The position numbers and the translations under genes were made by a program. 33,107 bases of DNA, taken from contig WHTK01000035.1 in assembly GCA_009377745.1 (NCBI GenBank), positions 1 to 33,107 on the forward strand, given 5' to 3'. The notes under the pieces were generated by a model. The model did not search any database. It was not told the origin of the DNA and was given only the letters and a program-made list of their open reading frames with translations. Every line of letters starts with the position of its first letter. Positions within the stretch are counted from its first letter, which is position 1. Source of the DNA: Dehalococcoidia bacterium (lineage in GTDB: Bacteria > Chloroflexota > Dehalococcoidia > DSTF01 > WHTK01). Shown one piece after another: positions 1 through 7,824 of this stretch.

Positions 1-257
1 GCCGTGGCCTAAGAAGGTTGCCGGCTGCCAGCCATTGTTGAATAGACTGAGATCGACCCATTGCTGCAGGGAAGCGGGTCGTTGCCATTCCAGGAGAAGG
101 TGACGCTGACATGTCCCTGCGAGGAGGTCGAACAACTCTGTGTAGCGAAGAGCTGACCGGTTGCAGCGTCCGCGCGCGACGCGGACAAAAGCTGCGCCGC
201 AGTCAGCAGCACGATGCTCAGGGCTAAGGCGAGGGCGATTGCGCGAGTTCTTATCAA
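1..257 (-). pseudogene. Secreted protein, N-terminal fragment with a frameshift
   Basis: The reading frame opens with a clear signal peptide (RTRAIALALALSIVLLTAAQ, ending near SRADA-A) followed by a beta-rich stretch. The open frame stops at position 9 after 82 codons, but switching by -1 at the C-run opposite 69-71 gives LQQWVDLSLFNNGWQPATFL and stays open to the window edge. That second frame looks far more protein-like (WVDLSLFNNGW...ATFLG) than the annotated tail, so one base is probably missing from the CCC run. The start is a TTG at 257 with no convincing ribosome site, so it is uncertain. The protein should be exported. I do not recognise a named family. It could be a live gene with programmed -1 shifting or a sequencing error rather than a pseudogene. 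Confidence 0.5.
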
Positions 258-392
258 GTGGAGGTCCAGGCTAGGTGAGGGCAGGGGCGCGCTTAATGTA
301 ATTCCGAGTTCAGGATCTGTCTATGAGGCACGGGGGTATCAAGATCAGGAGATCGTGATTCCGAGACGTGGTATGGGGACAATGCGGCGGGC

Positions 393-1358
393 TCAGAAAC
401 CCAGAGCATCACTAGGGCTGAACCTTTTGTGGGCCGTTGTTGCCCTCTCCGTCTCCGCGGCCTTCACGTAACGTAACGCCTGATCATCTCCGGAGAACGC
501 CAGCCCATCAGGACGCGCAGGTCTTCGGCCTGACCGCCTTGGCGCAGGTATTCGATGCCAGAAGCGCGCCGGAAGGCATGAATACCTTTGAAGGCGACGC
601 CGGCGGTTTCGAAGGAACGCTTTAGACTCAGCTTCAACGCATTCGTAGTCAGGCGCCGTCCGTCGAGAGATGAGAAGAGCCAAGGGGACGAGTGGCCGCG
701 GATGCGCAGGTAGGACATCAAAGCCCGCGTTGCAGTGGTTCCTACCGAGACAATGCGCTGATTGCCGCCCTTGGTCTCCAGGACGGCAATCGTCTGGCTA
801 TCCCAGTTCACATCCTCGGTCCGGAGACCGCAGAGTTCGGATGCCCGCAACCCGCTATCGAAAGGACCAGCAGGATCGTCCTCGTACGGACGGCGTCGGC
901 GCCCTTGAGTCGACGGCCATTGAGCGCCTTCAGCACGCGTTGGACCTCATCTGGCGTGTAGTAGGGCTGAATCGTTTCCGGAACCTGCGGCGCCTCAATC
1001 CGGTCCAGGGGGTTGTCCTGGCGTTCACCCTCTGAGGTTAGCCATTTGAAGAAGGAGTTGGCTGCGCGATAGCGCGTGTTAACAGTCGACGGCTTGTTGC
1101 CTCGAGAGCGCAATTCGTTCAGCCATTCCCGGAGGTGCTCAGCCGAGACGTGGACAGCATCGGGAATCCGCCCGCGGCAAGGAAGCCGATGAGCTGGGCG
1201 ACGCAGTCTCGGTAATTACCGATCGTCCTCGGAGATCTGCCATCTCCGCGCAAGACTAGGAGCCATTCTCGCAGGAGGAGCACGTCTTCCTGGCGGGTCA
1301 AGAAAAGATCAGAAGGGGGTCGCGAATGCTGGCTGCTAATTGAAAGGCGCACGGCCAA
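393..1358 (-). pseudogene. Tyrosine recombinase/integrase, three frameshifts
   Basis: Three consecutive ORFs in different frames together make one phage-integrase-family protein. The N-terminal SAM-like core-binding domain contains LREWLLVLRGDGRSPRTIGN. The catalytic domain keeps Arg (RASELCGLR), Lys after the beta-hairpin (ETKGGNQR), His-Arg (HAFRRASG), Trp (MGWRSPEMI) and the nucleophile Tyr (MIRRYV). Frame breaks lie near 1162-1164 (one base lost from a GGG run on the plus strand), near 861-863 (one base lost from AAA) and at about 464-475, where a 5-bp tandem duplication (CGTTA twice on the minus strand) shifts the frame just after the catalytic Tyr. Repairing the last restores a tail ending SPSDALGF. 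The start is TTG at 1358 or upstream. It lies just 3' of tRNA-Gly in the same direction, as tRNA-targeting integrases do. All catalytic residues remain, so the decay looks recent. Confidence 0.85.
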
Positions 1359-1409
1359 TCCTCTTTCTGCCTGAGATTTGCCCAGGATTCAGATTGGAGC
1401 CGTGCGCCT
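1345..1409. repeat. Inverted repeat between tRNA-Gly and the integrase
   Basis: AGGCGCACGGC (1345-1355) is the exact reverse complement of GCCGTGCGCCT (1399-1409). Beyond a 2-nt offset the arms also pair through CAATC/GATTG on the inside and AATT on the outside, with a loop of about 35 nt. It has no T-run, so it is not an ordinary terminator. Its place between the tRNA 3' end and the integrase start suits arm- or core-type binding sites of the recombinase. This role is inferred from position only. Confidence 0.55.
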
Positions 1410-1419
1410 AATTGGTCTC

Positions 1420-1494
<75 letters not shown>

Positions 1495-1506
1495 GGTCGC
1501 CCGACG

Positions 1507-1535
1507 ATTCTACCATAAGAGACCTGCCGGATCAG
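1507..1535 (-). promoter_or_regulatory. Putative promoter of tRNA-Gly
   Basis: The minus strand reads TAGAAT (1512-1507), about 13 nt ahead of the tRNA 5' end, with a weak CTGATC 17 nt further upstream as -35. The -10 box is good and the -35 box poor. Confidence 0.4.
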
Positions 1536-1560
1536 CCGGGCGCCGGCAACGGATTCGTAA

Positions 1561-1590
1561 TCGACGCCAGGAAAAGGCGATTGGTATAAT
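1561..1590 (+). promoter_or_regulatory. Putative ppdK promoter
   Basis: A perfect TATAAT at 1585-1590 is preceded by TCGACG (1561-1566, four of six bases of TTGACA) with an 18-nt spacer. The 5' leader of about 55 nt carries a small hairpin, CGGCTC-TTT-GAGCCG (1601-1615). It is divergent from the tRNA-Gly promoter. Confidence 0.5.
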
Positions 1591-1651
1591 CGGTACCTGG
1601 CGGCTCTTTGAGCCGTTAGCTGTCCTTTGATTACCCAAACGAGGCTTCGAG

Positions 1652-4399
1652 ATGACCACGACTCCGGAGACCCCGAGCGCTGCACAGACGACGGCACCCA
1701 AGTACGTCTACCTCTTCGGCGGCGGCCATGCCGATGGTTCGGCCGAAATGCGAAACCTGCTCGGCGGCAAGGGCGCGGGGCTGGCAGAGATGACCAACCT
1801 GGGCGTGCCGGTGCCTCCCGGCTTCACGATCACGACCGAAGTCTGCACTGCCTTCTACCAGCACGGCAGGCAGTACCCGTCTGGTCTGGAGGAGCAGGTA
1901 CGCGAGGGTGTGCGCTTTGTAGAGAAACAGGTTGACCGGCGCTTCGGCGACCCTGAGAGGCCGCTGCTCGTCTCGGTGCGCTCCGGGGCGCGTGTTTCGA
2001 TGCCGGGCATGATGGATACGGTGCTCAACCTCGGCCTCAACGATGAGGTGGCGGCCGGCTTGGCGCGAGAGTCCGGCGATGAGCGCTTCGCCTATGACTC
2101 CTATCGGCGCTTCGTCTCCATGTACGGCGACGTGGTCTTGGGCCTTAAGGGTGAGGGTAAGGAAGCAGATCCCTTCGAGGCGATCCTGGAGGCAAAAAAG
2201 AAGTCGCTGGGCGTAGAGCTCGATACAGAGTTGCCGCCATCGGCGCTCAAGGAGCTGGTAGCTGAGTTCAAGGCAGAGATTTGGAAGCGGAAAGAAGTGC
2301 GCTTCCCGGAGGATCCCTGGCAGCAGCTTTGGGGCGCGGTCGGCGCTGTGTTTGGCTCCTGGGAGAACCCGCGTGCCGTGACCTACCGTCGTATGTACGA
2401 AATCCCTAACGATTGGGGCACCGCGGTCACGGTGCAGGCTATGGTCTTCGGCAACCTGGGTGACGACTGCGCCACCGGCGTCGGCTTCACGCGCGACCCT
2501 TCGACGGGCGCAAAACGCTTCTATGGTGAATATCTCGTTAACGCCCAGGGTGAGGATGTGGTGGCAGGTATCCGGACGCCGCAGCCGGTGACGAAGGAAG
2601 CAAAGAACGACGCGGGCCATATATCGCTGGAAGAGGCGATGCCGGGGGCGTTCGCAGACCTGACGCGGGTATACCAATCGCTCGAGAATCACTACCGCGA
2701 CATGCAGGACATTGAGTTCACCATCCAGAAAGGCAAACTCTGGTTGCTCCAGACTCGCGCCGGCAAGCGCACTGCCAAGGCGATGGTCAAGGTTGCCGTG
2801 GACTTGCTGCGCGAGGGCGCGATCAGCACCGAAGAAGCGATTATGCGCATCGAACCGGACAAGCTGGATGAGCTGCTGCACCCCACCTTCGACAAGAGCG
2901 CCGCGAAGGACGTCATCGCCGTAGGTTTGCCGGCGTCGCCGGGGGCTGCCGTGGGCAAGGTCGTGTTCTCGGCTGAGGATGCCGTGCGCCGGGCAGACAC
3001 CGGCGAGCAATGCGTGCTGGTGCGCATCGAGACATCACCGGAGGACATCCATGGCATGAAGGCCGCGGCCGGAATCCTGACGGCGCGCGGTGGCATGACA
3101 TCGCACGCCGCGGTTGTTGCCCGCGGCATGGGCCGCTGCTGCGTGGCCGGCTGCGGCGCCCTGCAGGTCGACTACGCGGCGGGCCTGCTCACGGTGCAGG
3201 TCGATGGGCGCGAGGTCATCGTGCGCGAAGGCGACACGATCAGCATTGACGGCAGCACCGGTGAGGTCATGCTTGGCTCCGTGCCGGTGGCGCCGGGTCA
3301 ACTGGATGAGGACTTCGACACGCTAATGAGCTGGGTCGATGCTGTGCGGCGTCTCAAGGTGCGCACCAACGCCGACACGCCGAATGATGCAGCGGTCGGG
3401 CGCAAGTTCGGGGCCGAGGGCATCGGTCTCTGTCGGACGGAGCACATGTTCTTCGACCCGGACCGCATCCTGACCGTGCGGGAGATGATCCTGGCCGAGG
3501 ATGAGACGGGCCGACGAGAGGCTCTGGCGAAGATCCTGCCGATGCAACGCTCCGACTTCGAGGGGATATTCCGGGCAATGGACGGCCTGCCGGTGACGAT
3601 CCGGCTGCTGGACCCCCCGCTGCACGAGTTCCTGCCGCACACGGAAGAGGAGATCGAAGAGGTCGCACGCGATCTGGGTATCTCCGCCACCGACGTGATC
3701 CAGCACCGGCAGGCACGCGAGGAATTCAACCCGATGCTAGGACACAGGGGCTGCCGTCTGGGCGTTACCTACCCAGAGATCTACGAGACTCAAGTGCGGG
3801 CGATTATGGAAGCGGCGTGCAACCTGGCGCACGAAGGTGTGAAGGTGTTCCCGGAGATTATGATCCCCATCGTTGGGGTGGAGGAAGAGCTGAAGCGGAT
3901 GCGTGACTTGACGGTCGATGCCGCCGAAGCGGTCATAGCGGAGCGTGGCTCGCGGGTGGAATACTCGGTCGGCACGATGATCGAGTTGCCGCGCGCCTGC
4001 ATCATCGCCGATGACATTGCCAGGCACGCGGACTTTTTCTCCTTCGGCACCAATGACCTGACGCAGACCACCTATGGCATCTCGCGCGACGACTCGTCCC
4101 ACTTCCTGCCGTCATACATCGACAAGGGCGTGATAGATGTCGACCCGTTCGTCAAGTTGGACCAGGAGGGTGTTGGCGAGCTGATGCGCATCGGTGTCGC
4201 CAAGGGGCGCAGTGTGCAGCCGAACTTGAAGATCGGCATTTGCGGCGAGCACGGCGGCGAGCCCAGCTCGGTGGAGTTCTGCCACCGCGAGGGGCTGAAC
4301 TACGTCAGCTGCTCACCCTACAGGGTGCCGATCGCGCGGGTGGCGGCGGCGCAGGCCGTGTTGCGAGATAAGGTAGAAGCATCCAGGCGGTCTGAGTAG
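1652..4399 (+). CDS. ppdK: Pyruvate, phosphate dikinase
   Basis: This cytoplasmic enzyme interconverts pyruvate + ATP + Pi and phosphoenolpyruvate + AMP + PPi, serving gluconeogenesis or PPi-linked glycolysis. At 915 aa it is full length for the family (about 870-900) plus a short N-terminal extension. The order is an ATP-grasp nucleotide-binding domain (LLGGKGAGLAEM near residue 30), the mobile phosphohistidine domain with GGMTSHAAVVARGMG (His485 accepts the phosphate), and a C-terminal PEP/pyruvate TIM barrel ending with GICGEHGGEP (catalytic Cys864) and the family's closing stretch. The ATG at 1652 has only a weak upstream purine run, but homology starts right after it (KYVYLFGGG). The gene stands alone behind a good -10 box. 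No neighbour belongs to the same pathway. The assignment is firm; PEP synthase lacks this arrangement. Confidence 0.97.
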   Translation: MTTTPETPSAAQTTAPKYVYLFGGGHADGSAEMRNLLGGKGAGLAEMTNLGVPVPPGFTITTEVCTAFYQHGRQYPSGLEEQVREGVRFVEKQVDRRFGDPERPLLVSVRSGARVSMPGMMDTVLNLGLNDEVAAGLARESGDERFAYDSYRRFVSMYGDVVLGLKGEGKEADPFEAILEAKKKSLGVELDTELPPSALKELVAEFKAEIWKRKEVRFPEDPWQQLWGAVGAVFGSWENPRAVTYRRMYEIPNDWGTAVTVQAMVFGNLGDDCATGVGFTRDPSTGAKRFYGEYLVNAQGEDVVAGIRTPQPVTKEAKNDAGHISLEEAMPGAFADLTRVYQSLENHYRDMQDIEFTIQKGKLWLLQTRAGKRTAKAMVKVAVDLLREGAISTEEAIMRIEPDKLDELLHPTFDKSAAKDVIAVGLPASPGAAVGKVVFSAEDAVRRADTGEQCVLVRIETSPEDIHGMKAAAGILTARGGMTSHAAVVARGMGRCCVAGCGALQVDYAAGLLTVQVDGREVIVREGDTISIDGSTGEVMLGSVPVAPGQLDEDFDTLMSWVDAVRRLKVRTNADTPNDAAVGRKFGAEGIGLCRTEHMFFDPDRILTVREMILAEDETGRREALAKILPMQRSDFEGIFRAMDGLPVTIRLLDPPLHEFLPHTEEEIEEVARDLGISATDVIQHRQAREEFNPMLGHRGCRLGVTYPEIYETQVRAIMEAACNLAHEGVKVFPEIMIPIVGVEEELKRMRDLTVDAAEAVIAERGSRVEYSVGTMIELPRACIIADDIARHADFFSFGTNDLTQTTYGISRDDSSHFLPSYIDKGVIDVDPFVKLDQEGVGELMRIGVAKGRSVQPNLKIGICGEHGGEPSSVEFCHREGLNYVSCSPYRVPIARVAAAQAVLRDKVEASRRSE

Positions 4400-4549
4400 A
4401 CCAATCCCGTATCTAAGGGTCATAGGGCGCGACGAAAGCCGCGCTCTGACTGCGTCCGGCGCAATAGCTTATTCGGGACAGCTACTATCGCCAATAGTTT
4501 CAACTGCGAAGAGTTGCGTCCAAACGGCAAGACTGGGAAGATTCGGGCG

Positions 4550-5782
4550 GTGACACGGGAACTCCACCTGAAACCACGTCTGACTATCGCCTTGGCCATT
4601 TTGACCGGCGCGCTACTCGGCGCCGCGCTGACCCAATCCGCATTTGCTACCCCGGCTTCGATCAGCGGAGTCGCCTGGCATGACCTGAACGCTGACGGAG
4701 TTCGGCAGCCGGACGAACCAGGAGCTGCCAACCTTCGGATAACCCTGATCAGCTCGTTGGACGCTTCGGCGGAAGTGCTCACCGATTCCACAGGGCGCTA
4801 TTCCTTCCTCTTCGAAGAGACTGGTACCTATGTTGTGCGGATCGATGGAATATACGATCACTTTCTGACTTCGCCCATGCGGAGTTCACGCCTGCCTTAC
4901 GAAGTAGCAGTACGCCCTGGCTCGTCTGACGATATTGACTTTGGGTTGCATCAGACCCTCAGCATTCCACTGTTTGCCGGCATGCCCTGGAAGGATGGCG
5001 AGCCACTGACTAACGCTAAGGTGGCTGCCACCGTCAACGGGGTGGATTGCACCGGTCCGTCAGGACTGCGTCCGCCTCATTCCGAGATGTCATATCAGGT
5101 CAGCGTGGCATCAGCGGCCATCCTGCCGGGGTGCGGCGTGCCTGGCAACACGATCCGCTTCACGATCAACGGCGAGCCGGCAAATGAGACCGCGATCTGG
5201 CAGGCGATAGCTATCGCGCTGCCGGACCCCTCGGTGCCGGGGCGTGCGATCCTGCCACCGTCGTCGTCGTCGGCGCCGTCGCCCGGGCCACCCTCGCCCA
5301 GCAACCGCACCGAGCTGGACCTGACTATCGGTCCTGCCTTTGCCTGGTGGGTGCCTCAGGTACAGCCGTTTGAAGAGTCCTTCGAGGACCAGGGCATGTA
5401 CGTTGAGGCGTTTGTCGATGGCACGCTCTGCGGTCGCGCCGATAGGCCAGGAATGCCCGGCGTGCTGTTGGTCGTGCCGTCGCGGGAGCTGAAGCCGGGA
5501 TGCGGCTATGAGGGCGCTAAGGTCAACTTCAGCGTGAAAGGGGAGCCGTCCGTCGCGGCGGCCGTCTGGAGGCCCGGCTACCATGATTACCTGACCCTGG
5601 GCATCGACCCGCCGCAATCGCCGCCAACGACCCAGACCGGCCCGGCGGCCGGAGCGCCCCCCAGTCAGGTTGTGATCCAGCCACCGGATACGGGCGATGC
5701 CGGCCTGGCCGGCGGGTTGACCAAGCTGATGTCGCCCCGCCGAGTGGCCGGTGATTTAGGATCATTGGCCCCGGCGCTCTGA
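4550..5782 (+). CDS. Secreted SdrD/Cna-B-like protein with two repeated modules
   Basis: I chose the GTG at 4550 because GGGAAG lies just upstream and a signal peptide follows directly (TIALAILTGALLGAALTQSA, cleavage near AFA-TPA). The frame stays open upstream to a TTG at 4514. Residues ~37-115 are an SdrD B-like fold (GVAWHDLNADGVRQPDEPG, then TDSTGRYSFLFEETGTYVV). Two related modules follow, at ~136-216 and ~262-339. Each has V(N/D)GxxC, a Y/V-rich strand, L.PGCG..G..V.F.V.GEP and ends in a Trp. The paired cysteines suggest one disulfide per module. A Pro-rich linker leads to PPDTGDAGLAG, which resembles a sorting signal, but no membrane helix follows, so anchoring is doubtful. It is likely an extracellular structural or adhesive protein. 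The exact role is unknown. Confidence 0.75.
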   Translation: MTRELHLKPRLTIALAILTGALLGAALTQSAFATPASISGVAWHDLNADGVRQPDEPGAANLRITLISSLDASAEVLTDSTGRYSFLFEETGTYVVRIDGIYDHFLTSPMRSSRLPYEVAVRPGSSDDIDFGLHQTLSIPLFAGMPWKDGEPLTNAKVAATVNGVDCTGPSGLRPPHSEMSYQVSVASAAILPGCGVPGNTIRFTINGEPANETAIWQAIAIALPDPSVPGRAILPPSSSSAPSPGPPSPSNRTELDLTIGPAFAWWVPQVQPFEESFEDQGMYVEAFVDGTLCGRADRPGMPGVLLVVPSRELKPGCGYEGAKVNFSVKGEPSVAAAVWRPGYHDYLTLGIDPPQSPPTTQTGPAAGAPPSQVVIQPPDTGDAGLAGGLTKLMSPRRVAGDLGSLAPAL

Positions 5783-5783
5783 G

Positions 5784-6932
5784 TTAGTAGGTGCGCCAGA
5801 GCCAGTAGCGTTCGAGAGCGAGTTTGGCCATGTGCCAGACGATGCTGGGCTGCTTGAGTGCAAGGGGCTGAGGGCTGGAGAAGTCGCCTTCGACGACGGC
5901 CGCGGCCCCGGCGCCGACCTCGATCAGCATGCGGCCATCGGTTTCGAAGGGTGGCGGCGGAGCGCCACCTTTAATTCGGAAGGCGATGTGACGCGCTGCG
6001 GTCTGGGCCTGACGTTCGGCAAAGATGCCGGCCTTGGGTAAGGGCAGGCCGTTGGGCAGTCGCAGGTAAGTCAGATCGCCCACGGCGAAAACGTCTTCGA
6101 TGGCAGTTTCCATGCTGCGGGGGCTGACAGAAACCCAGCCCGTCTCATCCACGAGGCCGGCCTCACGGAGGATGGCCGGACTGCGGAGCTGCGGGACAGC
6201 GATCAAGAGTTGAAAGGGCGACAATGCGCCGCCGGCGAAAGAAGCTTCGCGCCGGACTGGATCGACAGAGACGAGCGTAGTTTCGGCGTGGAACTCGATT
6301 CCCTTGTGGGCGAGCAGGCCGGTGATGGCCTCGCCGTTCTCACTGCCCAGGAACTCGAGCGGCAGCGCCTCCGGCGTGTAAACGGCGATCTCGACCTTCT
6401 GACGCATGCGACGGGAGTGAAAATGATGCTCCAGAAGCATAGCGGTCTCGTAAGGGACGGAAGGACCCTTGAAGGGGAGGCCGGTGACGGCAAGCATGAC
6501 ACGCCCGCCGGAAAAGTAGCGCAGGGTTGCTGCCAGACGCTCCGCCGTTTCCAGTGTGTGGAGACCGTGCGCCGTCTCCGCAAGCCCTGGAATTGCCTCC
6601 ATGGCGGGCTGGGCCCCGAGAGCAAGGATGAGGTAATCGTAGCGGAACTCGCGGCTTTCGGCGCGGACGTAGCGGTTGGCGACGTCGATCTGACGCACAT
6701 CGGCGTTCACGAACTCGATGCCGCGGCGTGCGAGCTGAGCGCGGTGGCGCCTGATAGATTCCGGCCGGCGTTCGCCGGTTACGACCCAGGGATAGGAAGG
6801 CGGGAAGGAAGCGTCGGCGTCGCGGTCGATGACGATGACGCGGTGGCTAGCCGGCAGAAGGCGGCGGGCTTCACGGGCGGCAGTGACACCGCCGGCGCCG
6901 CAGCCGAGAATAAGAACGACGGGTTCAGGCAC
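5784..6932 (-). CDS. FAD/NAD(P)-dependent oxidoreductase, sulfide:quinone reductase-like
   Basis: The 382-aa flavoprotein has a dinucleotide-binding loop near the N-terminus (LILGCGAGGVTAAREA), the mid-protein ATG-like segment LILALGAQPAMEAIPG, a PFKGPSVPYETAMLLE stretch and the FAD-binding VFAVGDLTYLRLPNGLPLPK. It ends with a short amphipathic tail (LALERYWLW) of the kind that holds SQR-type enzymes to the membrane. In true sulfide:quinone reductases the PFK(C)PPxPYE segment supplies a redox cysteine; here that position is Gly. Sulfide oxidation is therefore doubtful, and a type II NADH dehydrogenase-like or other quinone-linked role is possible. The start is GTG at 6932 with AGGAG 6 nt upstream. 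It converges with the secreted-protein gene and diverges from tetR. Confidence 0.8.
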   Translation of the reverse strand: MPEPVVLILGCGAGGVTAAREARRLLPASHRVIVIDRDADASFPPSYPWVVTGERRPESIRRHRAQLARRGIEFVNADVRQIDVANRYVRAESREFRYDYLILALGAQPAMEAIPGLAETAHGLHTLETAERLAATLRYFSGGRVMLAVTGLPFKGPSVPYETAMLLEHHFHSRRMRQKVEIAVYTPEALPLEFLGSENGEAITGLLAHKGIEFHAETTLVSVDPVRREASFAGGALSPFQLLIAVPQLRSPAILREAGLVDETGWVSVSPRSMETAIEDVFAVGDLTYLRLPNGLPLPKAGIFAERQAQTAARHIAFRIKGGAPPPPFETDGRMLIEVGAGAAAVVEGDFSSPQPLALKQPSIVWHMAKLALERYWLWRTY

Positions 6933-7021
6933 GTGGACTCCTGCTCCGAGTCTAGCAGAGGGAGGCCTTAAGAGAGATGCATAATTGCCAAAGCGAAATT
7001 GGCCATGCTATGTTTCAGAAT

Positions 7022-7053
7022 AGGGAAAGAAAAAGAATGTTCCCTCTCTTATA
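7022..7053 (+). promoter_or_regulatory. Putative TetR autoregulatory site
   Basis: AGGGAA (7022-7027) and TTCCCT (7040-7045) form an inverted repeat. GAATGTTCCCTCTCTTATA (7035-7053) matches one half of the large palindrome before the exporter gene (GAATGCTCCTTCTTTATA) at about 16 of 18 aligned bases. This points to the same regulator binding both places. No clean -35/-10 pair was picked out here. Confidence 0.5.
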
Positions 7054-7071
7054 TTGCTGGGGGTGAAGAGA

Positions 7072-7725
7072 GTGCCGAAAGTCCTGCCGGAATACCTTGA
7101 ACAGCGGCGTCAGCAAATCTTGGACGCCGCCGCCGCCTGCTTCTCACGGCGCGGCTTCCATCAGACGACGATGCAGGACATCTGCGAAGAGTCAGACCTG
7201 AGCCCCGGCGCCGTTTACCGCTACTTCCGCAGCAAGGAAGAGATCATCGAAGGCATAAGCGGCCTGCGCCAGCAGCAGAACGCCGGCGCCATCCAGGCCG
7301 CCATGGAGAAGGGCAACACGATCGATGCCCTTAATGAGCTGATCCGCTTCTTCTTTATCGAAGTGGAACCACACATGTGGCAGGGCACTTGCGCCCTACT
7401 CCTTGAAACCATCACCGAGGCGCCACGAAACGAGACGGTACGATCGATCCTGCAGCGGACGAACGGCGAGGTCCGGAATCATCTGATCAAGCTGATCCGT
7501 GAATCACAGGCAAAGGGTGAGTTCAATGCGGCGCTAGACCCGGAATCAATTGCGCGCGTAATGATGGCGCTCTACCAGGGCTTCGTCACTCAGAGGCTCG
7601 TGGACCCCGACTTCAACGTTTTGGCTTATACAGAGGTGATGCAGGCGCTCTTCGGCGGTGACTTCTGGCAGGGGAAGCTGGCGCCCGTCCAGAAAGAAGC
7701 GCAGCCGGCGGCGTTGAGGCACTAG
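7072..7725 (+). CDS. TetR/AcrR-family transcriptional regulator
   Basis: The 217-aa protein has the standard TetR N-terminal helix-turn-helix at about residues 9-55 (RRQQILDAAAACFSRRGFHQ, then ICEESDLSPGAVYRYFRSKE) and an all-helical ligand-binding domain behind it. I chose the GTG at 7072 because GGGGGTGA lies 5 nt upstream and it gives the usual opening PKVLPEYLEQRR; TTG 7054 and GTG 7063 are in-frame alternatives. The next gene is an MMPL/RND exporter whose promoter carries a 34-bp palindrome, and a like half-site sits before this gene. It therefore probably represses itself and the exporter until it binds a ligand. The ligand is unknown. Confidence 0.92.
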   Translation: MPKVLPEYLEQRRQQILDAAAACFSRRGFHQTTMQDICEESDLSPGAVYRYFRSKEEIIEGISGLRQQQNAGAIQAAMEKGNTIDALNELIRFFFIEVEPHMWQGTCALLLETITEAPRNETVRSILQRTNGEVRNHLIKLIRESQAKGEFNAALDPESIARVMMALYQGFVTQRLVDPDFNVLAYTEVMQALFGGDFWQGKLAPVQKEAQPAALRH

Positions 7726-7757
7726 CCAACTTTTCTGAAAATCGCCCGAAATACGGG

Positions 7758-7786
7758 TTGACAGGCGAATGCTCCTTCTTTATAAA
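7758..7786 (+). promoter_or_regulatory. Strong sigma70-type promoter of the MMPL gene
   Basis: A perfect TTGACA (7758-7763) is followed 17 nt later by TATAAA (7781-7786). This is near consensus. It is covered from the spacer through the -10 by the 34-bp palindrome, so a bound repressor would block polymerase. Confidence 0.85.
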
Positions 7787-7799
7787 GAAGGAGCATTCG
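7766..7799. promoter_or_regulatory. 34-bp perfect palindrome, probable TetR operator
   Basis: CGAATGCTCCTTCTTTA and its exact reverse complement meet at 7782/7783 without a gap. The length suits a TetR dimer, or two dimers, spanning the -10 box. In RNA it would also fold into a long hairpin followed by TTTTTT (7800-7805), so it could double as a terminator for readthrough from tetR. Confidence 0.8.
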
Positions 7800-7824
7800 T
7801 TTTTTATCGCACGGAGGTACGGCA

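Noticed and set aside
1631..3010. 459-codon open frame on the minus strand inside ppdK
   Set aside because: It is the antisense shadow of a GC-rich gene with strong third-position bias; the plus-strand product is a complete dikinase and the shadow has no motif or ribosome site.
4405..4455. Possible terminator after ppdK (GCGCG...CGCGC)
   Set aside because: Only a 5-bp stem with an 8-nt loop and no T-run; too weak to call.
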